A stretch of DNA of 34,361 nt from assembly GCA_013140765.1 (NCBI GenBank), contig JABFSE010000040.1:1-34361 (forward strand), written 5' to 3'. Both the position numbers and the translations under genes were made by a program. The notes under the pieces are model-generated. The model was not told the origin of the DNA, did not search any database, and worked only from the letters and a program-made list of their open reading frames with translations. The DNA comes from Sulfuriferula sp. (GTDB lineage: Bacteria > Pseudomonadota > Gammaproteobacteria > Burkholderiales > Sulfuriferulaceae). Of this stretch, positions 25,352 through 34,316 are shown piece by piece. Each line of letters starts with the position of its first letter. The stretch's first letter is position 1.

Positions 25352-27244
25352 ATGCAACCTGCAAATCCAAATGAAGCTGTTCATAAACAAAGTTTAGCCG
25401 CGTTATCTATTGCCGCTATTGGCGTGGTTTACGGCGATATAGGAACTAGCCCACTTTATACCTTAAAAGAAGTATTTAACCCTGCGCATGGCATCAGCAC
25501 TAGCCATGAAAATGTGCTGGGGATATTGTCGCTGATATTTTGGGCGTTGTTGATAGTGGTGTCGCTGAAATATGTGGTGTTTATTATGCGCGCTGATAAC
25601 AAAGGTGAAGGCGGGATTATGGCACTCATTGCACTGATGCAACGCGTGATTGCGACGGATTCTAAAATGCGCTGGCCGTTATTAGTGCTGGGTTTGTTCG
25701 GTGGCGCGTTGTTTTTTGGTGACGGTATTATCACGCCCGCGATTTCAGTGTTATCTGCTGTTGAGGGGTTGGAAATGGCTACGCCTGCTTTCAAACCTTA
25801 CGTGATTCCGATTGCTTTAGGTGTGCTGGGGGCGTTGTTTTTGATACAGCGTAAAGGCACGGCGACGGTGGGGATATTGTTTGGCCCTATCATGATAGGC
25901 TGGTTTCTGACCTTGGCGGCGTTGGGGCTGAGTAAAATTATTGAGTATCCTGCTGTGTTGCAGGCGTTGAATCCTTGGTACGGCGCATCGTTTTTTATTG
26001 AGCATAAAATGCACGGCTTTTTAGCGTTGGGCGCGGTGGTGTTGGCGTTGACGGGGGCAGAGGCGTTGTATGCGGATATGGGGCACTTCGGTAAACATCC
26101 TATACGCGCGGCCTGGTTTTTATTCGTATTGCCTGCGTTGTTATTGAATTATTTCGGTCAAGGTGCTTTGCTGATACAAGACCCTAGCGCGGCGGCAAAT
26201 CCATTTTACAATATGGCACCTGATTGGGCGTTATATCCTATGGTGGGCTTGGCGACGATGGCAACGGTGATTGCCTCGCAAGCGGTGATTTCTGGCGTGT
26301 TTTCAGTCACGCGGCAGGCGACGCAGCTAGGCTTTATGCCACGTATGGACATCGTGCATACTTCGGCGCGTGAAATTGGGCAGATTTATGTGCCAGTGAT
26401 GAATTGGGCGATGTTGTTGGGCATTGTGGCGTTGATATTGGGCTTCAAAAACTCCAGTAATCTGGCTTCTGCTTACGGTATCGCTGTGACGGGAACAATG
26501 GCGATAGATACTATTTTGGCGTTTGTGGTAGTGCGCGGTTTATGGAAATGGGGCTGGCCTGCAACGTTGGCAGGGATGCTGTTTTTCTTGACCATAGATT
26601 TAGCGTTTTTCAGTGCTAATGCGGTGAAAATATTGCAAGGTGGCTGGTTTCCCTTAGCGATAGGCGTGCTGGTGTTTACGTTGATGACAACGTGGAAGCG
26701 CGGACGTGAGATTTTGGCGCAACGGCAAGCGGCTAATTCAATCGCATTGCTACCTTTTTTACGTGGAATCAACGACCATCCACCCATACGCGTGCCTGGT
26801 ACAGCGGTGTTTTTAACCACTAATTTAGACGGCGTGCCCCATGCCATGTTACATAATTTGGTACATAACAAGGTCTTGCACGATACGGTTATTCTACTCA
26901 CCGTGCGCATTAAAGACGAGCCTTGGGTGGGTGACAACGAACGCATTGCGACTGAATCATTAGGTAATGATTTTTATCGAGTGACTATCTATTACGGTTT
27001 CAAAGATGAGCCTGATATTCCGCTGGCGCTAACGCTGTTGAAAATAAAAGACTCCGAATTCAATATGTTAGAAACATCATTTTTCTTGAGTCGAGAAACT
27101 TTAATTGCCACTAAAGTGCCAGGTATGGCGTTGTGGCGTGAAAAATTATTCGTCAGCATGGCGCGTAATGGCAGTAGCGCAACGGCATTTTTTCACATTC
27201 CCACCAATCGCGTCATAGAACTCGGTACGCAAGTAGAGCTGTAA
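25352..27244 (+). CDS. kup: Low-affinity potassium uptake protein Kup
   Basis: Kup (TrkD) is an inner-membrane K+ importer of the KUP/HAK/KT family, probably a K+/H+ symporter. The signature GVVYGDIGTSPLYTLKEVF lies at residues 24-42. About twelve membrane segments follow up to residue 440, then a cytoplasmic C-terminal domain. The 630-residue length is typical (E. coli Kup has 622). AAGG precedes the ATG at 25352. It starts 22 bases after pgsA and ends two bases before the def start, so the three are probably co-transcribed. Confidence 0.97.
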   Translation: MQPANPNEAVHKQSLAALSIAAIGVVYGDIGTSPLYTLKEVFNPAHGISTSHENVLGILSLIFWALLIVVSLKYVVFIMRADNKGEGGIMALIALMQRVIATDSKMRWPLLVLGLFGGALFFGDGIITPAISVLSAVEGLEMATPAFKPYVIPIALGVLGALFLIQRKGTATVGILFGPIMIGWFLTLAALGLSKIIEYPAVLQALNPWYGASFFIEHKMHGFLALGAVVLALTGAEALYADMGHFGKHPIRAAWFLFVLPALLLNYFGQGALLIQDPSAAANPFYNMAPDWALYPMVGLATMATVIASQAVISGVFSVTRQATQLGFMPRMDIVHTSAREIGQIYVPVMNWAMLLGIVALILGFKNSSNLASAYGIAVTGTMAIDTILAFVVVRGLWKWGWPATLAGMLFFLTIDLAFFSANAVKILQGGWFPLAIGVLVFTLMTTWKRGREILAQRQAANSIALLPFLRGINDHPPIRVPGTAVFLTTNLDGVPHAMLHNLVHNKVLHDTVILLTVRIKDEPWVGDNERIATESLGNDFYRVTIYYGFKDEPDIPLALTLLKIKDSEFNMLETSFFLSRETLIATKVPGMALWREKLFVSMARNGSSATAFFHIPTNRVIELGTQVEL

Positions 27245-27246
27245 TC

Positions 27247-27780
27247 ATGGCGATTAAAACGACGCTAAAAATGGGTGAGCCGCTGTTATTTAAGTCGGCT
27301 GAACCCGTTGCCGCGTTTAATACGCCTGCGTTGCATAGCTTGGTTACGGATTTGCGCGACACCATGACCGCTCTTAACGGCGCAGGTTTGGCCGCCCCGC
27401 AGATAGGCGTGAGCCTGCAGGTAGTTATATTCAGTGTAGGCAATAATCCCCGTTATCCCGATGTCGAAGCCGTCCCCGAAACCGTATTGATTAACCCCAC
27501 GCTGACAGTGATAGACGACGCGCAGGATAGTGCTTGGGAAGGTTGCTTATCTGTGCCAGGTATGCGCGGGCTAGTGCCGCGTTATACGCATCTACGCTAC
27601 CAAGGCTGGGACCAATACGGTAACGCCATAGACCGTACCGTATCAGGCTTTCATGCTCGTGTAGTGCAACACGAAGTCGATCATTTGTGGGGCATACTCT
27701 ACCCCATGCGCATCAAAGACATGCGTGATTTTGGCTATACGGATGTGCTGTTTCCTAATTTATCAGTGACAGACGAGTAA
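27247..27780 (+). CDS. def: Peptide deformylase
   Basis: Deformylase removes the formyl group from the N-terminal methionine of new proteins. All three motifs are intact: GAGLAAPQIG (residues 45-54), EGCLS (98-102, with metal-binding C100) and HEVDH (142-146, two metal histidines and the catalytic E143). The 177-residue length is normal. The gene is not beside fmt, its common partner, which suggests it could be one of several deformylases in the genome. It is the last gene of the pgsA-kup-def run. Confidence 0.97.
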   Translation: MAIKTTLKMGEPLLFKSAEPVAAFNTPALHSLVTDLRDTMTALNGAGLAAPQIGVSLQVVIFSVGNNPRYPDVEAVPETVLINPTLTVIDDAQDSAWEGCLSVPGMRGLVPRYTHLRYQGWDQYGNAIDRTVSGFHARVVQHEVDHLWGILYPMRIKDMRDFGYTDVLFPNLSVTDE

Positions 27781-28080
27781 ATTGTTACCGTTTGTTACGG
27801 AAAAAATACCGTTAGTCATATCAGGCTTGTGAAAGTGTCTGGTATTTAATTACTATAGCACTACCCGATAACGCTTACGCATAAAAAGCGAGGGTGGAGG
27901 TAGCACTAATGCCACACAGACCATAACAATAAACCACGCCTAAATTGACCAAGGCGCAGACCAATGGCAATCACGGTGCACTATGTGTAGGTATTTTTGT
28001 TTTAACGATGGCGGCTATGGCACACATAGCCGCCATTATCGTTTACCTTAGTTCTGGAACTAGGCATTTTTCGCTAAAGT
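27781..28080. other. Intergenic region between convergent def and DNA methyltransferase genes
   Basis: These 300 bases hold no convincing gene. A 10-bp perfect stem (28010-28019 with 28025-28034) can be extended by AACGAT/ATCGTT past a 3-base bulge. It lies between convergent genes, so it may act as a terminator, although the T run after it is short. An 8-base direct repeat TAGCACTA occurs at 27856 and 27901. A hydrophobic minus-strand frame at 27853-27939 is discussed as a possible gene remnant. Confidence 0.6.
28004..28043. terminator. Possible terminator hairpin between def and methyltransferase gene
   Basis: The stem GGCGGCTATG (28010-28019) pairs perfectly with 28025-28034 across a 5-base loop. 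Outer arms AACGAT and ATCGTT pair with a 3-base bulge. The plus-strand sequence after it (CGTTTACC) has only a weak T run, so efficiency is uncertain. Confidence 0.45.
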
Positions 28081-29022
28081 CTAAGTGAAAATCGGCTTTG
28101 TCATAGGACGTGCCTTTAGCTCGCCTTTATTGCGGGTAATCATGTCATTCTCCAGTGGGTGCTGTTGTATATGGGCTAACACCTGTTGCGCTACGGCGGT
28201 GACTACATCGACACAAACACTATTGCCTAGCTGTTTCATCGCTTGTGTTTTTGATACGGGGAATTGGTAGTTGGGTGCGTAGCCCATCATTTCAGTGGCT
28301 TCTTTGAGACCGATGCGCCGTACTTCGTTGCTGACGCGGTAAAACTCCCAATTACGCCTGTCATCTATCGTAGAACCTTTACCACCCACGCGTAAGGTAA
28401 AACCGATTTTCTTCTCACATGGCGCGTGAAAAATGTCCGACATGGTTTTAGTTAGTGGTATGGGGCGGGGAAACATGAAAGGAATACGTGGGTTAATCTG
28501 GTGGCGGTCAAAGCCGACAATAAAGACGCGAGCACGGTGTTGGGGGACGTTGAAATCGGAGGCTTTGATGACTTTATAATGGACTTCGTATTCAGCTTTG
28601 TCTAAGTATTCTAATATCGTAGTGAATGTTCTGCCCTCGTCATGGTTGACTAAGTGGCGCACGTTCTCCAAGATAAATGCCTTGGGGCGTTTGCTTTCTA
28701 GCACCTCGACGATATTAAAAAATAAATTGCCGCGTTCAGATTTATCGCCGTCTTTGAAGCCTTTTTTCTTGCCCGCCTGTGAAAATGGTTGGCATGGAAA
28801 GCCTGCACACAATAAGTCGTGATCGGCAATTTCATAAGCTGAAATCGCCCTTATATCATCATTGAAAATAGCATCGTCTATGCCATGATTTGCTTGATAA
28901 GTGACGCGTGCGTGCTTGTCTATTTCGGAAGCAAAAACACACGTTCCGCCTAACGCTTTGAGCGCAACGTGAAATCCGCCTATGCCCGCAAAAAGGTCAA
29001 TGAAAGTAAAGTTGGTAGGCAT
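28081..29022 (-). CDS. DNA (cytosine-5-)-methyltransferase, solitary
   Basis: This is a C5 methyltransferase of about 313 residues. Motifs in order: I (IDLFAGIGGFH, from residue 8), IV (GFPCQPFSQAG with catalytic C77), VI (ENVRH, from 119), VIII (QHRARVFIVG, from 161), then the target-recognition region and IX/X (QLGNSVCVDVV). All catalytic parts are intact. The ATG at 29022 starts 8 residues before motif I; a GTG at 29070, one base past the trhO stop, would add 16 residues and allow coupling. No restriction endonuclease or vsr gene adjoins, so it is a solitary enzyme, perhaps left from a restriction-modification system or used for gene control. The target sequence cannot be read from the protein. 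Confidence 0.93.
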   Translation of the reverse strand: MPTNFTFIDLFAGIGGFHVALKALGGTCVFASEIDKHARVTYQANHGIDDAIFNDDIRAISAYEIADHDLLCAGFPCQPFSQAGKKKGFKDGDKSERGNLFFNIVEVLESKRPKAFILENVRHLVNHDEGRTFTTILEYLDKAEYEVHYKVIKASDFNVPQHRARVFIVGFDRHQINPRIPFMFPRPIPLTKTMSDIFHAPCEKKIGFTLRVGGKGSTIDDRRNWEFYRVSNEVRRIGLKEATEMMGYAPNYQFPVSKTQAMKQLGNSVCVDVVTAVAQQVLAHIQQHPLENDMITRNKGELKARPMTKPIFT

Positions 29023-29071
29023 GGCGTAGATACTAGGTTTGGCTATAGGGAATAGGTCAAAATTATGCACT

Positions 29072-29920
29072 TTATTGTTGTTGCTGTTGCTGCTGTTCTA
29101 GCGCGGTTTTGTTGATGCAGTGTGGGCAAGATACTCCCTCAACATAATCAGGGCTGGTTTGTTCTTCTGGCGTGAGTACCGTGCGGCAGGCGTAGCAGAG
29201 AGTGGTTGCGGTGGGTTGGAGATTGCCGTCCAGCGCAACGCGTTTGTCAAACACGAAACATTCACCGTCATAATGCGCGTCGCCGCATTCTTCAAAGTAT
29301 TTGAGTATCCCGCCTTGCAGTTGATAAACTTGGTTAAATCCTTCGCCTGCCATGTACGGTGCGGCTTTTTCGCAGCGTATGCCGCCTGTGCAAAAGGTGA
29401 CGATGGGAATGTCGCGGTAGTTTTTTAGCTGTTCGGTGGCGGCGGCAAAATCGCCAAAGGTGTTGAGTTGCAGATTGACGGCGTTTTTGAACGTGCCGAC
29501 CCGATATTCAAAATCATTGCGGGTGTCGAGGATGATGAATTCACGCCCCTCGTCGTACCATTTTTTTAATTCACTGGCAGGTAATTGCGGCGCGGGGTGA
29601 GCAGTGCGGTCGAAGTCGGGCTGGTGGAATGTGATGATTTCTTGCTTTAGCTTGACCAACATGCGGTTAAACGGCATTTCGTCGCACCAGCTACGCTTGA
29701 TTTCTATTCCCGCAAAACGCGCATCGGCGGTGAGCCAAGTAATAAAGGCTTCCAGCTCGTCGGCAATGCCTGCCAGAAACATGTTAATGCCTTCAGGCGT
29801 GAGCAATATCGTGCCTTTGAGCTTATGCGCGGCAGTACGCTGGCGGAATTGCTCGCGTAATTCAGGGAGTTGGTCGAGTGCGACAAAACGATAGGCGGCG
29901 ATGTTGAGTAGGGTGTTCAT
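29072..29920 (-). CDS. trhO: tRNA uridine(34) hydroxylase (rhodanese-like TrhO/YceA)
   Basis: TrhO uses oxygen to hydroxylate uridine 34 of certain tRNAs, the first step to 5-(carboxy)methoxyuridine. It has an N-terminal acylphosphatase-like domain (LKGTILLTPEGINMFLAGI), a rhodanese domain with the active loop FCTGGIRCEKAAPYM (C177, counting from the ATG at 29920), and a C-terminal four-cysteine site (CYAC and CPHC). The 282-residue length is a little shorter than E. coli YceA. The frame is open 16 codons further up to a GTG, but family members start near MNTLLNIAAYRF. The protein ends in seven glutamines coded by mixed CAG and CAA. Confidence 0.92.
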   Translation of the reverse strand: MNTLLNIAAYRFVALDQLPELREQFRQRTAAHKLKGTILLTPEGINMFLAGIADELEAFITWLTADARFAGIEIKRSWCDEMPFNRMLVKLKQEIITFHQPDFDRTAHPAPQLPASELKKWYDEGREFIILDTRNDFEYRVGTFKNAVNLQLNTFGDFAAATEQLKNYRDIPIVTFCTGGIRCEKAAPYMAGEGFNQVYQLQGGILKYFEECGDAHYDGECFVFDKRVALDGNLQPTATTLCYACRTVLTPEEQTSPDYVEGVSCPHCINKTALEQQQQQQQ

Positions 29921-30000
29921 TTGGCAAAAAGTAAGTAAATTATTTAGTATTATAAAGGATAGCGTCACGGCTGTTGATGGGATGCGTTAAAATACTGGCT

Positions 30001-33000
30001 ATGCCTAATTCTCAATTTATCCATCTTCGGCTCCATTCGGAGTTTTCTATTGCTGACGGTATCGTGCGTATTGACGATGCGGTGGCGCGGGCGGTGCAGG
30101 ATGGGATGCCTGCGCTGGCGTTGACTGATTTGTCTAACGTGTTTGGCTTGCTCAAATTTTATGAGGCGGCGCGTGGCAAGGGTGTGAAACCTGTGGTCGG
30201 TAGCGATGTGTGGATTACCAACGAATTAGAGCGCGATCGTCCGTATCGTGCGGCGTTGCTGGTGCAGAATGTCGCGGGGTATCGGGCGTTGTCGGTGTTG
30301 TTGACGCGGGCGAATCTAGAAAACCGTGAGCGCGGGCGGGCGGAGATACGCTTATCTTGGCTGGATGAGATAGATACGACAGGCTTGATTGCGCTGTCAG
30401 GTGCGCAGTTGGGCGATGTGGGCGCGGCGTTGCTGGCGAATAATCAGGACGCGGCGACAGCGGCGGCACAACGCTGGGCGGCATTGTTCCCAGACCGCTA
30501 TTATCTGGAAATCCAGCGCACGGGGCAGGTTGACGCAGAAAACTGCCTGAATCTGACTTTGCCATTAGCGGCACTGCTGAATTTGCCAGTGGTTGCAACA
30601 CACCCTATACAGTTCCTCGATGCCGATGATTTCAAGGCGCATGAAGCGCGGGTATGTATCGCTGAGGGCGCATTGCTCGGTGATAAGCGGCGACAGCGGC
30701 TGTTTACCGAGGAGCAGTATTTCAAAACACAGGCGCAGATGCTGGCATTGTTTGCCGATGTGCCTGACGCGTGCGCGAATACGGTAGAGATTGCCAAACG
30801 CTGTTCGTTGAATCTGGAGCTGGGCAAAAGTAAATTGCCGCAATTCCCTACGCCTGATGGCATGACGCTGGATGATTTCCTGCGCCAGCGTTCGGCGGAT
30901 GGTTTGGCGGCGCGGATGGGGGTGCTGTACCCCGATGCGGCGGCGCGTGAAAAACGTTACCCTGAATACGAAGCGCGGTTGGATTTTGAGCTGGCAACCA
31001 TTATTCAGATGGGCTTTCCAGGTTATTTTTTGATTGTTGCCGATTTTATCAACTGGGCGAAGCAAAATGGCGTGCCTGTGGGACCAGGGCGCGGTTCGGG
31101 TGCGGGGTCGCTGGTGGCATACGTGTTGAACATTACCGACCTTGACCCATTGCCCTACGATTTGCTGTTTGAGCGGTTTTTGAACCCTGAGCGGGTATCC
31201 ATGCCCGACTTTGATATTGATTTCTGTCAGGACGGGCGCGACCGCGTTATCAATTACGTCAAAGATAAATACGGCCGCGATGCGGTGTCGCAGATAGTGA
31301 CTTTTGGTACGCTGGGTTCCAAATCGGTTATCCGCGACGTCGGCCGCGTGCTGGATTTGCCTTATAACCTGTGCGATCAGTTGTCCAAGCTCATCCCTAT
31401 CGAAGGCGTGAAACCTGTGGCGCTGGCGAAAGCGCTGGAAATAGAGCCGCAACTCAAAGAGCGCTACGACAATGAAGAAGATGTGCGCGAATTATTCGCG
31501 CTGGCGAGTAAGCTCGAAGACTTAACCCGCAACGTCGGTATGCACGCGGGCGGCGTGTTGATAGCACCTGGGCAATTAACTGATTTTTGTCCGCTGTATC
31601 AAGCAGAAGGCTCAGATTCCGCTGTTTCGCAATTTGATAAAGACGACGTTGAAAAAGCGGGCTTGGTTAAATTCGACTTTTTGGGCTTGCGCACGCTGAC
31701 TATATTGGACTGGGCGGTGCGTTATGTGGCGCAATTGTCGGCGGACGGCAAAGCACCGTTTAGCTTAGAAACCTTGCCGCTGGATGACAGAGCGAGTTTT
31801 AATCTGCTCAAGGCCTGCAAAACCACCGCCGTATTCCAGCTCGAATCGCGCGGTATGAAGGATTTGATACGACGTTTACAGCCCGATTGTTTTGAAGACG
31901 TGGTGGCACTGGTGGCACTGTTCCGCCCTGGTCCGTTGGAGTCAGGCATGGTCGATGATTTTATCAACCGTAAACACGGCAAGGCCAAAGTCGATTACAT
32001 GCACCCGTCACTGGAAGCGACGCTTAAGCCGACCTACGGCGTTATCGTTTACCAAGAGCAGGTGATGCAAATCGCGCAGGTGATGGGCGGCTACACGCTG
32101 GGCGGCGCGGATATGTTGCGGCGGGCGATGGGTAAGAAAAAAGCCGAGGAAATGGCAGAGCACCGCGATATTTTCGTCAATGGCGCGGTGGCAAAAGGCA
32201 TAGATGCCAAGCAGGCGACGTATATATTCGACCTGATGGAAAAGTTTGCGGGGTATGGTTTTAACAAATCACACTCGGCGGCTTACGCACTGGTGGCGTA
32301 TCACACCGCCTACCTGAAAGCGCATCATCCTGCGGCATTCATGGCGGCGACCTTGTCGGCGGATATGGATGATACCGACAAGGTCAAAAACTTCTACGAA
32401 GACGCGCTGGCAACAGGTCTGGAGATTTTGCCGCCTGATATTAACTACTCAGGCTATCGCTTTGCGCCCGAAAATAATAAGCAGATACGCTATGGGCTAG
32501 GCGCGGTCAAAGGGACGGGCGAGGCGGCGATTGCGGCTATTGTTGCGGCGCGAGAGGCAGATGGCGCATTTACCGATTTGTTCGACTTAGTCACGCGTGT
32601 GGATAAGCGCAGTGTCAATCGGCGCACGCTGGAGTCGCTGATACGCGCAGGTGCGCTGGATGGCTTGCATGACAGCCGCGCCGCGTTGCTGGCATCGGTA
32701 GGTGTGGCACTGGATATGGCGAATCAGGCGGCGGCGAATGCCAATCAGGTCGGCTTGTTTGACGATTTCGATAGCCATCCCGAAACGCGCATGAGCTTGG
32801 TTGACGTGCCGCGCTGGTCAGAAAAAGAGCAACTATTGCAAGAAAAAACAGCATTAGGTTTTTATTACAGCGGGCATCCGTTTAACGCCTACGCCGCTGA
32901 ATTAAAATCATTGCTGAAAATTCGGCTGGATAAATTAGCCCCCAGCCCTAATCCTGTATTGCTGGCAGGCGTAATCGTTGCTATGCGTACCCAAGTCACG

Positions 33001-33447
33001 CGGCGCGGCAAAATGGCATTTATTATGCTAGACGACGGCACGGCGGCGGTGGAAGTGCCCGTGTTCAACGAAATGTTCGAGCGTCATCGTGATAGCTTGA
33101 AAGAAGATCAGCTACTGTTGATCGAGGGCAAAGTCAGCAAAGACGATTATTCAGGCGGCTTACGCATCAACGTTGAGAAGCTGTTCGATGCGACCAGCGC
33201 ACGCACCCGCTACGCGAAAAGCCTGCGCCTACAAGTTACGACTACACAAGGCGTCACGCAATTGCAAAACCTGCTAGACCCATTCCGTGGCGATGCCGAA
33301 GCGTGCCCAGTCATCTGCCATTTAACGTTAGCCGATGCCGAAGCTGATTTGCTACTAGGCGATAAATGGCGAGTGCTGTTGCATGATGATTTGCTGGCGA
33401 ATTTGCGCGGCGTGTTGGGGGGTGATGCGGTGATGGTGGTTTATTGA
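30001..33447 (+). CDS. dnaE: DNA polymerase III alpha subunit
   Basis: DnaE is the replicative polymerase subunit. Its 1148 residues show the PHP domain at the start (FIHLRLHSEFSIADG), the palm catalytic aspartates D403 and D405 in MPDFDIDF and D559 in KFDFLGLRTL (E. coli D401, D403, D555), the fingers (GGADMLRRAMGKK), tandem helix-hairpin-helix, an OB fold near 990-1070 and the C-terminal tau-binding region. The PHP motif reads HLRLHSEFS rather than the HxHxxxS of active PHP phosphatases, as in most gram-negative DnaE proteins. I chose the ATG at 30001, where the family starts; nine extra upstream codons are open. TAAAAT lies eight bases before this ATG. The 80-base gap to the divergent trhO holds both promoters. 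Confidence 0.98.
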   Translation: MPNSQFIHLRLHSEFSIADGIVRIDDAVARAVQDGMPALALTDLSNVFGLLKFYEAARGKGVKPVVGSDVWITNELERDRPYRAALLVQNVAGYRALSVLLTRANLENRERGRAEIRLSWLDEIDTTGLIALSGAQLGDVGAALLANNQDAATAAAQRWAALFPDRYYLEIQRTGQVDAENCLNLTLPLAALLNLPVVATHPIQFLDADDFKAHEARVCIAEGALLGDKRRQRLFTEEQYFKTQAQMLALFADVPDACANTVEIAKRCSLNLELGKSKLPQFPTPDGMTLDDFLRQRSADGLAARMGVLYPDAAAREKRYPEYEARLDFELATIIQMGFPGYFLIVADFINWAKQNGVPVGPGRGSGAGSLVAYVLNITDLDPLPYDLLFERFLNPERVSMPDFDIDFCQDGRDRVINYVKDKYGRDAVSQIVTFGTLGSKSVIRDVGRVLDLPYNLCDQLSKLIPIEGVKPVALAKALEIEPQLKERYDNEEDVRELFALASKLEDLTRNVGMHAGGVLIAPGQLTDFCPLYQAEGSDSAVSQFDKDDVEKAGLVKFDFLGLRTLTILDWAVRYVAQLSADGKAPFSLETLPLDDRASFNLLKACKTTAVFQLESRGMKDLIRRLQPDCFEDVVALVALFRPGPLESGMVDDFINRKHGKAKVDYMHPSLEATLKPTYGVIVYQEQVMQIAQVMGGYTLGGADMLRRAMGKKKAEEMAEHRDIFVNGAVAKGIDAKQATYIFDLMEKFAGYGFNKSHSAAYALVAYHTAYLKAHHPAAFMAATLSADMDDTDKVKNFYEDALATGLEILPPDINYSGYRFAPENNKQIRYGLGAVKGTGEAAIAAIVAAREADGAFTDLFDLVTRVDKRSVNRRTLESLIRAGALDGLHDSRAALLASVGVALDMANQAAANANQVGLFDDFDSHPETRMSLVDVPRWSEKEQLLQEKTALGFYYSGHPFNAYAAELKSLLKIRLDKLAPSPNPVLLAGVIVAMRTQVTRRGKMAFIMLDDGTAAVEVPVFNEMFERHRDSLKEDQLLLIEGKVSKDDYSGGLRINVEKLFDATSARTRYAKSLRLQVTTTQGVTQLQNLLDPFRGDAEACPVICHLTLADAEADLLLGDKWRVLLHDDLLANLRGVLGGDAVMVVY

Positions 33448-33468
33448 TGAGTAATTAGGCATCAATGA

Positions 33469-33505
33469 CGACCTTGATGAATAAATTGGTTTTTATTCAA
33501 GGTCG
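33469..33505. terminator. Hairpin between convergent dnaE and DUF302 gene
   Basis: The left arm (33469-33485) and right arm (33492-33505) pair over CGACCTTGA and ATAAA, with a 3-base bulge and a 6-base loop. It lies 21 bases past the dnaE stop and 16 before the end of the opposing gene. The T runs are short on both sides, so the terminator call is moderate. Confidence 0.55.
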
Positions 33506-33521
33506 CCATTATTTAATCCAC

Positions 33522-34031
33522 TTAAAGTGCAGGCTGTTTGGCAAGTACTTTATCAATGATAGGTTCAAAACTTGCACTCGCTTTAAGCATTATTTCACTG
33601 ACAGCAGGCTCCATTTGCGTAGCCATAGTGGCTACATTCACACGCGAAATGATAACTTTGCCATCGCTAGTTTGATAAACTGAAACACGGCAAGGCAATA
33701 ACGAGGAAACGTAGCGGGTGCTATCATTTCGTAATAACGGTACGCTGAATTTCCCACTACAGGCTTCAATAGTTGTGATAGGCAATATGTTATGACCACT
33801 TTTTGCCAAAGTTGCTGACAAGTTATGTATTGCTAATACAGACCAGCCATTCGCTGCAATTTCGGTTTTCAATGCTTCAACAGTCGCATCGAATGTCAGT
33901 GGGCTTACATTTTCCATAAACATGTCGCGTGGTGAGGGTGCGGCTTGTGCGTTTGTGATGCTGAATGCAGCAGTAGCTAAAAGCAGTATGCTGAACCATT
34001 TCGTCATTTGCTGAGTGATATTGTTGATCAT
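33522..34031 (-). CDS. DUF302 family exported protein
   Basis: A 169-residue protein with a signal peptide (hydrophobic core FSILLLATAAFSI, likely cleavage after NAQA), so probably periplasmic. The mature part matches DUF302 in pattern: FDATVEALKTEIAANGWSVL, a HNIL segment, IEACSGKF and LLPCRVSVYQTSDGKVIISR. The domain is common in proteobacteria and its role is not established; a metal or heme link has been suggested for some members. The ATG at 34031 has GGAG seven bases upstream; a second ATG at 34007 begins nearer the hydrophobic core and is less likely. Confidence 0.85.
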   Translation of the reverse strand: MINNITQQMTKWFSILLLATAAFSITNAQAAPSPRDMFMENVSPLTFDATVEALKTEIAANGWSVLAIHNLSATLAKSGHNILPITTIEACSGKFSVPLLRNDSTRYVSSLLPCRVSVYQTSDGKVIISRVNVATMATQMEPAVSEIMLKASASFEPIIDKVLAKQPAL

Positions 34032-34316
34032 AAATACTCCAAATTATTCAAGATGTATATCGGTTAAAAGAGTGTCGTTAGGTTGTATATTCGTGTGAGA
34101 AGGGTATTCACACTTCCTTGCAGTGAGGTAATACAATACATAAGTGTTTGCCTAGGGTGGTGGGCTAATTTTATGCGTGTAAACTACAGTGTCCACAAAA
34201 AACTTTATTGCGAGTAGCTAACTAAAGTTTATGAGTGATACGAATGATCTTAGCATAAGAATATAATAATTTAATTATATTCTTATGCTTTTTGTGGGGT
34301 GCTAAGTAAAATAAAT
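34032..34316. other. Structured, AT-rich intergenic region
   Basis: No gene of ordinary size is visible in these 285 bases. They hold a 6-bp stem with a 9-base loop (34093-34113), an 8-bp stem (AAACTTTA at 34200-34207 with 34223-34230) and a strong terminator (34252-34293). The promoter of the DUF302 gene must also lie here. The plus-strand terminator without a plus-strand gene before it suggests a small RNA or a long leader. Confidence 0.55.
34252..34293 (+). terminator. Strong Rho-independent terminator (plus strand)
   Basis: Perfect 16-bp arms at 34252-34267 and 34274-34289 (AGCATAAGAATATAAT and its complement) enclose a 6-base loop, and a run of five T (34289-34293) follows. On the minus strand no T run follows, so it acts in the plus direction. 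No plus-strand coding region ends before it in this window after dnaE. Confidence 0.8.

Noticed and set aside
27856-27908. Direct repeat TAGCACTA as a target-site duplication
   Set aside because: Eight bases separated by 37 bases with no mobile gene between them is within chance for this length.
34093-34113. CRP-like site (GTGTGA and TCACAC)
   Set aside because: The half-sites are nine bases apart between the core TGTGA and TCACA, not six as CRP requires.
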